This document shows positions 25,651-33,861 of a stretch of DNA of 51,120 nucleotides, piece by piece. The notes beneath the pieces were generated by a model. The model was given only the letters and a program-made list of their open reading frames with translations, did no database searches and was not told where the DNA came from. This stretch comes from Flavobacterium sp. UBA7680. GTDB taxonomy: Bacteria; Bacteroidota; Bacteroidia; Flavobacteriales; Flavobacteriaceae. The stretch lies in assembly GCF_002482975.1 (NCBI RefSeq), contig NZ_DLHA01000014.1, forward strand, positions 1-51,120, written 5' to 3'. The position numbers and the translations under genes were made by a program. The first letter of the stretch is position 1. The number at the start of each line of letters is the position of its first letter.

Positions 25651-26520
25651 TTACAAAACAGTTTTATTCTTACTGCTTTTTCTGGTTTTCAATTCTTTGT
25701 CTTTGTTGTTTGCCAATTTGATAGTACTAGCAACAGGGAAATTTTCTGGTAAAATCGAAATTGTTTCTTCAATTACTTTACGAGTTTTTAATCCAACAGC
25801 AAAATGAATACTATTGGCTTCAACAATATCATTGACTTTGTCGTTTTTGAGCTTTTCTGTGGTTTGAGTAACACGAAATAAATTCACTGCCAATTCTGTA
25901 TTTTCCATATGGTCGAGAATGTTTTCATCAGGATTAAGACCTCTAATCTCGCGTATGGCTTTTACATCCAGACCTCCATAAAGTCCTCTATATCCATGGT
26001 TTTGAAAAAAGGCATAATCTGCAGGAGTAACAATACCAGCTTTTCGTGCGGCTCCTGCTAGCTGAAGATTTCTCTTAGCTAGTTCTTTACGAAGAAAATA
26101 TCTTCGCTCTTTTACTATTTTAAAATTTTTACTTTTTTGCTGTTGGTTCAATTCCTGCAGACGAGCTTGTGTTGCAAAATAGGCTTGTCCAAGCGCTACC
26201 GGTTTTAAAGCAGGATCTGCATTTTGAATTATAAGATAACAGCCATATCGTGATAATTTTGCATCACCCCCATTCCTTTGTAAATCACTCTCAACTGATT
26301 TTATTGCACTAAAATCTTTAAAATGTAATGCTGTCTCCTGACCTGTATTAATACAGGAAGCCTTTGCCTTATCCAGCACTTCAATAAATGAACTATACCT
26401 GGAATACCCTAGCAATTTTGCAAGATCCTTGGCACTCCAATACTCATTGCCAGCCTTATCTGTTTTTTTGAGTTTCTCAAATATCGATATGCTTTTGCTT
26501 TGTGATTTATTTGCTTTCAT
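25651..26520 (-). CDS. dinD: DinD-like DNA-damage-inducible protein D
   Basis: A 289-residue protein close in length to E. coli DinD (274). An N-terminal BRO-like/KilA-type domain is visible: YWSAKDLAKLLGYSRYSSFIEVLDKAKASC, DAKLSRYGCYLIIQNADP, VALGQAYFATQARLQE. A C-terminal helical half follows, with ADYAFFQNHGYRGLYGGLDVKAIREIRGL and ENILDHMENTELAVNLFRVTQT. DinD inhibits RecA strand exchange in E. coli. In Bacteroidetes the role is untested. The gene is divergent from ppsA. Its own FNR-like box with a -7 element lies at 26594-26636, which suggests control by the low-oxygen regulator rather than LexA. Confidence 0.88.
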   Translation of the reverse strand: MKANKSQSKSISIFEKLKKTDKAGNEYWSAKDLAKLLGYSRYSSFIEVLDKAKASCINTGQETALHFKDFSAIKSVESDLQRNGGDAKLSRYGCYLIIQNADPALKPVALGQAYFATQARLQELNQQQKSKNFKIVKERRYFLRKELAKRNLQLAGAARKAGIVTPADYAFFQNHGYRGLYGGLDVKAIREIRGLNPDENILDHMENTELAVNLFRVTQTTEKLKNDKVNDIVEANSIHFAVGLKTRKVIEETISILPENFPVASTIKLANNKDKELKTRKSSKNKTVL

Positions 26521-26593
26521 TGTACTTTTTATTTAAAATCTGAGATTATTTTCTAAACTTATTTTAAATCATCTTAGCTAGACTCTAAGACAG

Positions 26594-26636
26594 CAAATAT
26601 CATTTAATATTTTAAGCAGAAAAATGATTTGTATCA
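26594..26636 (-). promoter_or_regulatory. FNR-like box and -7 element for dinD
   Basis: TGATTTGTATCA (26625-26636) is a perfect TGAT-N4-ATCA palindrome. On the minus strand GATATTTG (26601-26594) resembles TAnnTTTG with only the first base off, and it starts 29.5 bases from the box centre. This is the same spacing as at the other five promoters of the island. Confidence 0.6.
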
Positions 26637-26666
26637 CCTTATAAAAAAACTATAAATATCAAAAGA

Positions 26667-26709
26667 TGATCACAATCATTTTTAATTTTTACGTGTCCAA
26701 CTATCTTTA
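26667..26709 (+). promoter_or_regulatory. FNR-like box and -7 element for ppsA
   Basis: TGATCACAATCA (26667-26678) is a perfect TGAT-N4-ATCA palindrome within GATGATCACAATCATTTTT. TATCTTTA (26702-26709), close to the Bacteroidetes -7 box, starts 29.5 bases from its centre. That places the box near -41, the class II activator position. The ppsA start codon is 39 bases further. Confidence 0.7.
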
Positions 26710-26748
26710 AAATAAATTAAAAGCCATAAAAAGAGAGATTTAAAAGAA

Positions 26749-29160
26749 ATGAAAATGGAAAAATATATTTTAAAGTTTAGTGAGATCGGAATTAACGATA
26801 TTAATAAAGTAGGTGGCAAAAATGCTTCTCTGGGAGAGATGTACAATAATCTTAGTCCTCATGGTATTAGAGTTTCCAATGGTTTTGCCATAACAACAAC
26901 TGCCTACAAAGATTTTATAGAATACAATCATTTAAGTTTTGCTCTAAACGAATTAATGCAACTTTTGGATAAGAAAGACTTTATCAACTTAACTGAAATT
27001 GGTGAGAAAGCGAGAAAGCTGCTACTTGATGCAAAATTTCCCTTAGATCTTCAAACCGAAATTTCAGACGCCTACTCCTGTTTATGTGAAGACAAAGATC
27101 TGGCAGTTGCCGTTAGAAGCAGTGCCACTGCAGAAGATCTTGTCAATGCAAGCTTTGCTGGACAACACGATTCATTTCTAAATATTAAAGGTACAATGCC
27201 GCTGATTTATGCCGTAAAATGCTGTTTTGCATCACTCTATACAGACAGAGCCATTAAATACAGATTTGACAAAGGTTTTGATCACGACAAAATATTTCTT
27301 TCTGTTGGTATTCAGCAAATGGTCCGCTCTGATTTAGCTTGTTCCGGTATCGGATTTACACTGGAACCCGAATCGGGATTCCTTGATGTGATTCATATTG
27401 CAGGGACCTGGGGTCTAGGTGAAACAATCGTACAAGGTATCGTAACTCCTGATGAATTTCTTGTATTTAAAAGATCCATTAAAAACAATAAAAAGGCTAT
27501 TTTGCAGAAAAATCTCGGAGCAAAAAATAAGATGCTCATTTACAATGATAATTCTTCCGGTATTAATTCAACTGTTCTAAAAATTACGCCCCGAAAATGG
27601 TGCAACAAATTTGTCCTTGACGACTCCGAAATTGAAAAACTCGCCAGATGGGCCCTTATTATAGAAGAACATTATAATAAACCAATGGATTTTGAATGGG
27701 CGAAGGATGGCTTAAATGGAGAGCTTTATATTATTCAGGCCAGACCAGAAACGGTACATTCCCTCGTAAAACCACTATCAATTACTACTTATAAATTAGA
27801 AAAAAAAGGAGTAGCACTTGTTCAGGGCGAGGCTGTTGGAAACCGTATAATTTGTGGTACTGCAAGAATTCTTGTATCGCCAAAAGACGCTTCAAAACTC
27901 CAAAGTGGAGAAATTCTGGTTACTAATTTTACCAGCCCGGATTGGGATCCTATCCTAAAAAAAGTGGCTGGAATCATTACCAATAAAGGCGGACGAACAA
28001 GTCATGCCTCTATAGTAGCCAGAGAAATGGAAACACCAGCCATTGTGGGAACCGGTAATGCCACTGAAATTATTAAAGATGGGGATCTTATTACCCTGAG
28101 CTGTGCAGAAGGAAAAACCGGTTATGTCTATAAAGGCAAATTAAAATACCTGCAAACAACTGTGCCACTCAACAAAATAAAGCTCCCTCAAAAACCAAAA
28201 GTACAGCTGATAGTTTCTGAACCCGAGAAAGCATTTGATTTATCATTTTATCCAAATGATGGCGTAGGCTTACTCAGACTTGAATTTATTATAAGCCACA
28301 ACGTGAAGATACATCCCATGGCGCTCATTCATCCGGAAAAAGTACTTGATGCTGATCAAAGTTTAGCGATAGCAGCACTCACACAAAATTATAGTAGTAA
28401 GCCAAATTACCTCATCGAAAAACTCTCACAAGGTGTAGCCACAATAGCGGCAGCCTTTTATCCCAAAGAAGTCATCGTCAGAATGAGTGATTTTAAAAGC
28501 AATGAATATTCTCAACTTCTCGGAGGCTCTTTTTTTGAGCCTCACGAAGAAAATCCAATGCTTGGTTTTCGTGGCGCTTGCCGTTATTATCATGAAAAAT
28601 ATCGCGAAGGATTCCGACTTGAATGTGAAGCGATGAAAATAGTTCGGGATGAAATGGGACTTACCAATGTAAAACTCATGATTCCATTTTGTCGTACGCC
28701 CGAAGAAGGAAAAAAAGTGATCGCTCTAATGGAAGAATACGGTTTAAAACAGCGTAATAATGGCCTTGAAATATATGTCATGGCAGAGCTTCCATCAAAC
28801 ATATTACTGGCTCAAGAGTTTGCTGAAATTTTTGATGGTTTTTCTATCGGTTCCAATGATCTAACACAGCTTACTTTAGGCATCGACAGAGATTCTGAAT
28901 TAATTGCAGATCTTTTTGATGAACAAAATCCAGCTTCAAAACAATTCATACTCCAAATGATAAATACCGCTGTGAAAATGGGTAAGAAAATTGGCCTTTG
29001 CGGACAGGCGCCAAGTGATTCAGCAGATTTTACAAAATTTTTAGTTATGGCAGGAATCGATAGTATTTCTTTTAATGCTGATGCTCTAATAAATGGTATT
29101 AAAAATATCAATACATCAACACTTTCTCTAAAGTTCAAAAGAGGTGCTTCTATACATTAA
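26749..29160 (+). CDS. ppsA: Phosphoenolpyruvate synthase
   Basis: An 803-residue protein (E. coli PpsA 792). The N-terminal nucleotide-binding domain shows GGKNASLGEMYNNL, VAVRSSATAEDLVNASFAGQHDSFLN and WALIIEEHYNKPMDFEWAKDG. The phosphohistidine domain has GGRTSHASIVAREMETPAIVG (His in TSHASI). The C-terminal PEP-binding barrel has GFRGACRYYHEKY, VKLMIPFCRTPEEGKKV, FSIGSNDLTQLTLGIDRDS and GLCGQAPSD. It makes PEP from pyruvate and ATP, for gluconeogenesis or restoring PEP after starvation. A second ATG lies two codons downstream. It is controlled by the FNR-like promoter at 26667-26709. PpsA genes in comparable stress islands of other bacteria are often under oxygen control. Confidence 0.95.
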   Translation: MKMEKYILKFSEIGINDINKVGGKNASLGEMYNNLSPHGIRVSNGFAITTTAYKDFIEYNHLSFALNELMQLLDKKDFINLTEIGEKARKLLLDAKFPLDLQTEISDAYSCLCEDKDLAVAVRSSATAEDLVNASFAGQHDSFLNIKGTMPLIYAVKCCFASLYTDRAIKYRFDKGFDHDKIFLSVGIQQMVRSDLACSGIGFTLEPESGFLDVIHIAGTWGLGETIVQGIVTPDEFLVFKRSIKNNKKAILQKNLGAKNKMLIYNDNSSGINSTVLKITPRKWCNKFVLDDSEIEKLARWALIIEEHYNKPMDFEWAKDGLNGELYIIQARPETVHSLVKPLSITTYKLEKKGVALVQGEAVGNRIICGTARILVSPKDASKLQSGEILVTNFTSPDWDPILKKVAGIITNKGGRTSHASIVAREMETPAIVGTGNATEIIKDGDLITLSCAEGKTGYVYKGKLKYLQTTVPLNKIKLPQKPKVQLIVSEPEKAFDLSFYPNDGVGLLRLEFIISHNVKIHPMALIHPEKVLDADQSLAIAALTQNYSSKPNYLIEKLSQGVATIAAAFYPKEVIVRMSDFKSNEYSQLLGGSFFEPHEENPMLGFRGACRYYHEKYREGFRLECEAMKIVRDEMGLTNVKLMIPFCRTPEEGKKVIALMEEYGLKQRNNGLEIYVMAELPSNILLAQEFAEIFDGFSIGSNDLTQLTLGIDRDSELIADLFDEQNPASKQFILQMINTAVKMGKKIGLCGQAPSDSADFTKFLVMAGIDSISFNADALINGIKNINTSTLSLKFKRGASIH

Positions 29161-29275
29161 GAGAACTTTTTGAATCATAAATTAAAGAATGAAACCAGTA
29201 GATAAAATCAACAAGACAAAACATTGATTATCAAAAACATTTACCGAAATTTGTTTAAAAAAAATCGATTGCAAA

Positions 29276-30466
29276 ATGAAAAACCAGGCACTTTTAAATG
29301 CAATTATTGAAAATGCAATCGATGGCATAATCACAATTAACGAAAGAGGAATTGTTGAATCTATTAATCCTTCTGCATGCCGTCTTTTTCTGTATAATCC
29401 TGATGAAGTTATTGGCAAAAACATTTCACTTTTAATGCCTTCTCCAGATAGAGAAAAACACGATTCTTATATACAAAACTATAAATCTTCTGGAATTCCG
29501 CATATTATTGGACATGACAGGGATGTGCTTGGGAGGAAAAAAGACGGAAACATATTTCCTTTTAGGCTTGGAGTAAGTGAAGTTAAATTTGAGGGAGAAA
29601 GAATTTTTGCAGGTTTCATTCATGATATGAGTCACCAAAAAGAAGCAGAAAACCGTTTAATGCAATACACTCAGCATTTAGAAGAACTAGTAAAAGACCG
29701 TACGCAGACGTTAAACGAAACCATTGAAGCCCTAACCGCCACACAAGAAGAAGTGAGTAACACCCTCGAAAAAGAAAAAGAACTCAACAAAATTAAAAGC
29801 CGACTATTATCTATGGCATCTCACGAATTTAGAACACCGTTGAGCACCATTCAACTCTCCACTGCCCTACTGCAGCGTTATGTAGAAAATATAGATAATC
29901 CAAAAATTGAAACCCATATTCGAAAAATCAAAAGCGCCATTGCAAATCTTACTGCAATTTTGAATGATTTTTTACTTCTTGAAAAAGCAGAATCGAATAA
30001 AATCACTTTGGAAATATCAACTTTTAATCTGCAGGATTTTCTCAAAGAAATTATAGGAGAACTAAAACTCCTTACAAAAAAGAAACAAAAGATAATTAAC
30101 CTGCCAAATACTGAAATTACATTGGTAAAACTAGACAAAAACCTACTCAAAAATTGTATTATTAATCTCGTATCCAATGCCATAAAATATTCTGGAGAAG
30201 AAACCGAAATCGAACTATCAACTTCTATAACTGATACAATAGTAATCATCAATGTAAAAGATAACGGCATTGGTATTCCCGAGGAAGATCATAAACATTT
30301 GTTTGAAGCTTTTTTCAGGGCCCATAATACAGGAACTATCCCTGGAACCGGTTTGGGACTCCACATTGTTTCACGCTATGTATCATTGATGAACGGTACT
30401 ATTTCATTTAAAAGCACCGTTGATAAAGGAACTTTATTTACCATTGAACTGCCTCGTTATGACTAA
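29276..30466 (+). CDS. FixL-like PAS-domain sensor histidine kinase
   Basis: A 396-residue soluble kinase. The PAS domain (about 5-118) is closely FixL-like: GIITINERGIVESINPSACRLF, IGKNISLLMPSPDREKHDSYI, PHIIGHDRDVLGRKKDG, FAGFIHDMS. Aligned by eye with Bradyrhizobium FixL, the haem ligand His200 corresponds to His62, His214 to His76 and Arg220 to Arg82, all kept. Arg206 is replaced by Asn68. A helical linker (about 118-170) follows, then HisKA with SMASHEFRTPLS (His near 183) and HATPase with NLVSNAIKYS, DNGIGIPEE and GTGLGLHI. It has no membrane segment. A haem-based oxygen sensor is inferred. It overlaps the response-regulator gene by eight bases. Confidence 0.9.
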   Translation: MKNQALLNAIIENAIDGIITINERGIVESINPSACRLFLYNPDEVIGKNISLLMPSPDREKHDSYIQNYKSSGIPHIIGHDRDVLGRKKDGNIFPFRLGVSEVKFEGERIFAGFIHDMSHQKEAENRLMQYTQHLEELVKDRTQTLNETIEALTATQEEVSNTLEKEKELNKIKSRLLSMASHEFRTPLSTIQLSTALLQRYVENIDNPKIETHIRKIKSAIANLTAILNDFLLLEKAESNKITLEISTFNLQDFLKEIIGELKLLTKKKQKIINLPNTEITLVKLDKNLLKNCIINLVSNAIKYSGEETEIELSTSITDTIVIINVKDNGIGIPEEDHKHLFEAFFRAHNTGTIPGTGLGLHIVSRYVSLMNGTISFKSTVDKGTLFTIELPRYD

Positions 30467-31508
30467 AATACTTATTATTGAAGACAATGACAATATTAGA
30501 GAAAATATTGTTGAAATACTTGAACTTTCTGGATATGAGGTCTTTGCGTCAGCTAATGGAAAAACAGGAGTTGAAACGGCGTTAAAAATGTTACCTGATC
30601 TTATACTATGTGATATTATGATGCCTGAACTTGACGGATATGGCGTTTTACATATTCTTCATAAACATCCTGAAACACAAGCAACACCTATTATATTTTT
30701 GACTGCCAAAGCGGAAAGAGCCGATATTCGTAAAGGAATGGAACTGGGAGTTGATGATTATCTTACCAAGCCATTTGATGATATTGAGCTCCTTAAGGCA
30801 ATAGAAGCCAGATTGAAGAAAAAAGAACTGCAACAACTTTTTTATGGACAGAGTGCTGAAAACCTCAACGCAGTTATTTCTAAAGAAGACGGACTCGTAA
30901 AACTAAAAGAAATCATGCTTGATCGCAGCACCCGACATTATAAAAAAAATCAATATATTCATTACGAAGGCGATCATGTACTAGGAATCTATTATATCAT
31001 AAGCGGAAAAGTTAAGACGGTAAAACTTACTCAGGAAGGACGTGAACTTATTACAGGTGTTTATAAAGAAAATGATTATCTGGATATTAGTATATTGTTT
31101 TCGAATGATACGTATAACGATACGACTATCGCACTCGAAGAAACGGTTTTAAGTTTTTTGCCAACAGAACAGCTTGATAAACTTCTTTTTCTGTATCCTG
31201 ATGTAGGTGCCAAATTCATTAAAATTCTCGCAAATGATATGCGGGAAAAAGAAGAACGATTACTCCAGATTGCTTATATGTCAGTGCGAAAAAGAATTGC
31301 CCAAGGTATTGTACACCTGCTAAAGCAACACAGCTCTAATGGAACCAGTATTAAATTTTCTAGAGATGATCTGGCAGCTTTTTCCGGAACTTCACCTGAA
31401 ACTGTAAGCCGTACTTTAAGCGATTTTAAAGAAGAAGGGTTAATCGAAAAGACTTCCAGTACGATACATATCCTTAATTTAGAAAAACTAAGCAGAATAA
31501 AAAACTAA
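30459..31508 (+). CDS. Response regulator fused to a CRP/FNR-type DNA-binding protein
   Basis: The ATG at 30459 overlaps the kinase stop by eight bases and gives a 349-residue protein beginning MTKILIIEDN. The receiver domain (1-122) has the acidic pair near 9-11, phospho-acceptor Asp52 (LILCDIMMPELDG) and the Lys of YLTKPFDD. Residues about 145-270 form a CRP-type beta-roll (YIHYEGDHVLGIYYIISGKVKTVKLTQEGRELITG) and a dimer helix. The C-terminal winged helix has FSRDDLAAFSGTSPETVSRTLSDFKEEGLIEK. The recognition helix PETVSRTL has the E-xx-S-R pattern of FNR, which reads TGAT half-sites. No Fe-S cysteine cluster is present, so the oxygen signal probably comes from the kinase through Asp52. It is the likely reader of the TGAT-N4-ATCA boxes in this window. 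Confidence 0.93.
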   Translation: MTKILIIEDNDNIRENIVEILELSGYEVFASANGKTGVETALKMLPDLILCDIMMPELDGYGVLHILHKHPETQATPIIFLTAKAERADIRKGMELGVDDYLTKPFDDIELLKAIEARLKKKELQQLFYGQSAENLNAVISKEDGLVKLKEIMLDRSTRHYKKNQYIHYEGDHVLGIYYIISGKVKTVKLTQEGRELITGVYKENDYLDISILFSNDTYNDTTIALEETVLSFLPTEQLDKLLFLYPDVGAKFIKILANDMREKEERLLQIAYMSVRKRIAQGIVHLLKQHSSNGTSIKFSRDDLAAFSGTSPETVSRTLSDFKEEGLIEKTSSTIHILNLEKLSRIKN

Positions 31509-31520
31509 AAACTCAATTTA

Positions 31521-31585
31521 TGATGAAGATCATTTTCGCAAATGATTTTCATCATCTGGCCGCAACATAATCTACTGTAATTTTG
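31521..31585 (+). promoter_or_regulatory. Two FNR-like boxes in a hairpin, with -7 element, upstream of the ATP-cone gene
   Basis: TGATGAAGATCA (31521-31532) and TGATTTTCATCA (31543-31554) are both perfect TGAT-N4-ATCA boxes. Together they form a near-perfect inverted repeat, GATGAAGATCATTT / AAATGATTTTCATC. TAATTTTG (31578-31585) is a full match to TAnnTTTG and starts 29.5 bases from the centre of the second box. The hairpin begins 12 bases after the response-regulator stop and may also act as a terminator. Confidence 0.7.
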
Positions 31586-31665
31586 GTTGCACTATTTCAT
31601 AAAACAAAATCTATCTGATCTGTTTTTTCGAACTAGTCTAAAATTTCTAGTAAAAAAGTTGAATA

Positions 31666-32496
31666 ATGAAAGTAATTAAACACTCAGGTCATGTTGTCCC
31701 GTTCGACATCGAAAAATTAAAACTTTCTCTTCAAAAATCTGGAGCTGATGCTGATCTTATCGGGGAATGCCTTGTACAGATACAAAATCAAATGTATGAA
31801 GGCATAACTACCAAGCAAATATATAAGATGGCATTTGCGATCTTAAAAAAAGCGTCAAACGGACATGCCGCGCGATATAACCTGCGCTACGCATTGCAAA
31901 TGCTTGGTCCGGCAGGTTTTTTCTTTGAAAAATTTATATCCAGACTTTATGCCGCCGAAGGTTACAAAACAAGAACAAATCTAACCCTGCAGGGAAAATG
32001 TGTATCGCATGAAGTAGATGTGGCACTGAAAAAAGAAAACAAGCTGTCGATGGTTGAATGTAAATTTCATAGCAGCAGAGAAGGAGCTTCAGATGTAAAA
32101 GTACCAATGTATATTCTGTCCCGATTTAATGATCTCAAAGCTAAACAGCATACTATTTTTAGCGGAAGCGAAAACATAGATTCCTGTATAATAGTAACAA
32201 ACAACCGATTTACTAAAGATGCTGAAACTTTTGCCATTTGCAGTGGAATAACTCTTTTAAGCTGGGATTATCCTAAAAATAACAGCATTAAAAATAAAAT
32301 AGATAAAGGAGGACTTTACCCGATTACATGTCTCACAACGCTGTCAATGGTCGAAAAAGAAAAATTGCTTATTCTCGATCAAATACTTGTAAAAGATCTA
32401 ATTAATGATTCGAAAAGTCTTCATAAAATAGGAATTAGTGAAAATCGGATCAGAAATGTATTAAAAGAAGCTTCACAAATTTGTAAACTTATTTAA
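31666..32496 (+). CDS. ATP-cone domain fused to a restriction-endonuclease-like (Mrr-type) domain
   Basis: A 276-residue protein. Residues 1-85 are an ATP-cone (VIKHSGHVVPFDIEKLKLSLQKSG, TTKQIYKMAFAILKKASNGHAARYNLRYAL), the nucleotide-sensing module of ribonucleotide reductases and NrdR. Residues about 95-220 are a PD-(D/E)xK nuclease-like fold with VSHEVDVALKKENKLSMVECKFH, giving the Asp, Glu and Lys of the catalytic motif. The last 50 residues are helical. The pairing suggests nuclease activity gated by ATP/dATP. It is one base from the beta-CASP gene and shares the FNR-like promoter. The family is seen in other bacteria next to stress genes, but its target is unknown. Confidence 0.85.
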   Translation: MKVIKHSGHVVPFDIEKLKLSLQKSGADADLIGECLVQIQNQMYEGITTKQIYKMAFAILKKASNGHAARYNLRYALQMLGPAGFFFEKFISRLYAAEGYKTRTNLTLQGKCVSHEVDVALKKENKLSMVECKFHSSREGASDVKVPMYILSRFNDLKAKQHTIFSGSENIDSCIIVTNNRFTKDAETFAICSGITLLSWDYPKNNSIKNKIDKGGLYPITCLTTLSMVEKEKLLILDQILVKDLINDSKSLHKIGISENRIRNVLKEASQICKLI

Positions 32497-32497
32497 G

Positions 32498-33853
32498 ATG
32501 AAAATAAAATTTATTGGAGGCGCCGGAACCGTAACAGGCTCAAAGACACTCATAGAAAGTAATGGTATTAGAATATTGATTGATTGTGGACTTTTTCAAG
32601 GCCTAAAAGCGCTCAGAGAACTTAACTGGGAACCGTTGCCAGTTTTGCCTTCTACAATAGATTATGTGTTACTTACACACGGTCACCTGGATCATTGCGG
32701 ATGGCTTCCAAGGCTGGTTGCACAAGGATTCACGGGCAAAATATATTGCACCTCTCCTACTAAAGATGTGGCAAAACTTGTTCTTTTAGACAGTGCTAAA
32801 ATTCAGGAAGAAGAAGCCAATAAGGCCAACAAAGAGCATTATTCCAAACATGAAAAAGCAGAACCTCTTTATACTTTAGAGCAGGCTGAAGCTGTTTTTC
32901 CCCATTTTAAAATCGTGCAGCCCGACATTGCAACAGATATTGCTCCAGATATTACTGCTGCTTATACTGGTGCAGGACATATCATTGGTGCCTGTACTAT
33001 TACGCTGCATCTCGAAGGCAAAACTTTGGTTTTCTCAGGTGATATAGGACGTGACGATGATGTATTGATGTTTCCGCCAACAAAACCCATACTGGCAGAT
33101 TATCTCTTTTTAGAAAGTACTTATGGTAACCGCCTTCATCCTGATCTGGATGCAAAAAAAGAGCTTGAAAACTATATCAACACCACTATAGAACAAAAAG
33201 GAACTGTTATTATTCCAGGATTTGCCGTTGAAAGAGCACAATCCATAATGTATTTGATATGGCAACTTAAAACAGAGGGCAGAATTCCAAATGTTCCTTA
33301 TATTCTGGATACACCGATGGGTGCCAGTGTCCTGGATATTTTTTTACAGAATATGCAATGGCACAAACTCTCTGCTAATGACTGTCATGAAATGTGCAAA
33401 ATGTTTAAAATAGTTTCTGAATACGAACAGACTATGCGAATCATTGAAGATCCTCAGCCGAAGGTAATCATTGCTGCTAGCGGAATGGCCACAGGAGGTC
33501 GAGTATTATCCTATTTCGAGCATTATATAGGCCTGGAGAAAACTACTGTTGTAATGGTAGGCTATCAGGCAGAGGGCACTCGTGGAAGAAGACTTCTTGA
33601 AGGTGCCGATGAAATTAAAATATATGGAAACTACTACAACGTTGAAGCTAAAATAGTTCAGATTGAAGGACTCTCTGCTCACGGAGATCAGGAAGATCTT
33701 GTAAACTGGCTTTCAGCTCTTAAAAATGTTCCCAAATGCATTTACTTAGTACATGGAGAAAATCTTCCGGCAGATGAACTTCGAATTAAAATTCAGGATA
33801 GATATGGTTTTAAGTGTAGTGTTCCGATCATAGGAAGCGAAATAGAAATCTAG
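32498..33853 (+). CDS. Beta-CASP metallo-beta-lactamase-fold RNase
   Basis: A 451-residue protein. The MBL motifs are complete: motif 2 LLTHGHLDHCGWLPRL, motif 3 GAGHIIGAC, motif 4 VFSGDIGRDD. The beta-CASP part has LFLESTYGNRLH, VIIPGFAVERAQSIMYLIWQL, AASGMATGGRVLSYFEHY, LSAHGDQEDLVNWL (motif C) and YLVHGE. The family includes CPSF-73-like endonucleases that cut RNA with two Zn ions. It starts one base after the ATP-cone nuclease gene, so the two are coupled. An RNA substrate is likely from the family. A part in shutting down translation or clearing RNA under low oxygen is inference. Confidence 0.92.
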   Translation: MKIKFIGGAGTVTGSKTLIESNGIRILIDCGLFQGLKALRELNWEPLPVLPSTIDYVLLTHGHLDHCGWLPRLVAQGFTGKIYCTSPTKDVAKLVLLDSAKIQEEEANKANKEHYSKHEKAEPLYTLEQAEAVFPHFKIVQPDIATDIAPDITAAYTGAGHIIGACTITLHLEGKTLVFSGDIGRDDDVLMFPPTKPILADYLFLESTYGNRLHPDLDAKKELENYINTTIEQKGTVIIPGFAVERAQSIMYLIWQLKTEGRIPNVPYILDTPMGASVLDIFLQNMQWHKLSANDCHEMCKMFKIVSEYEQTMRIIEDPQPKVIIAASGMATGGRVLSYFEHYIGLEKTTVVMVGYQAEGTRGRRLLEGADEIKIYGNYYNVEAKIVQIEGLSAHGDQEDLVNWLSALKNVPKCIYLVHGENLPADELRIKIQDRYGFKCSVPIIGSEIEI

Positions 33854-33861
33854 AAGATTTT

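Noticed and set aside
29233..29243. TTGATTATCAA in the leader of the kinase gene
   Set aside because: The half-sites are one base apart rather than four, so it does not fit an FNR-type box. No -7 element at the regulon spacing was seen.
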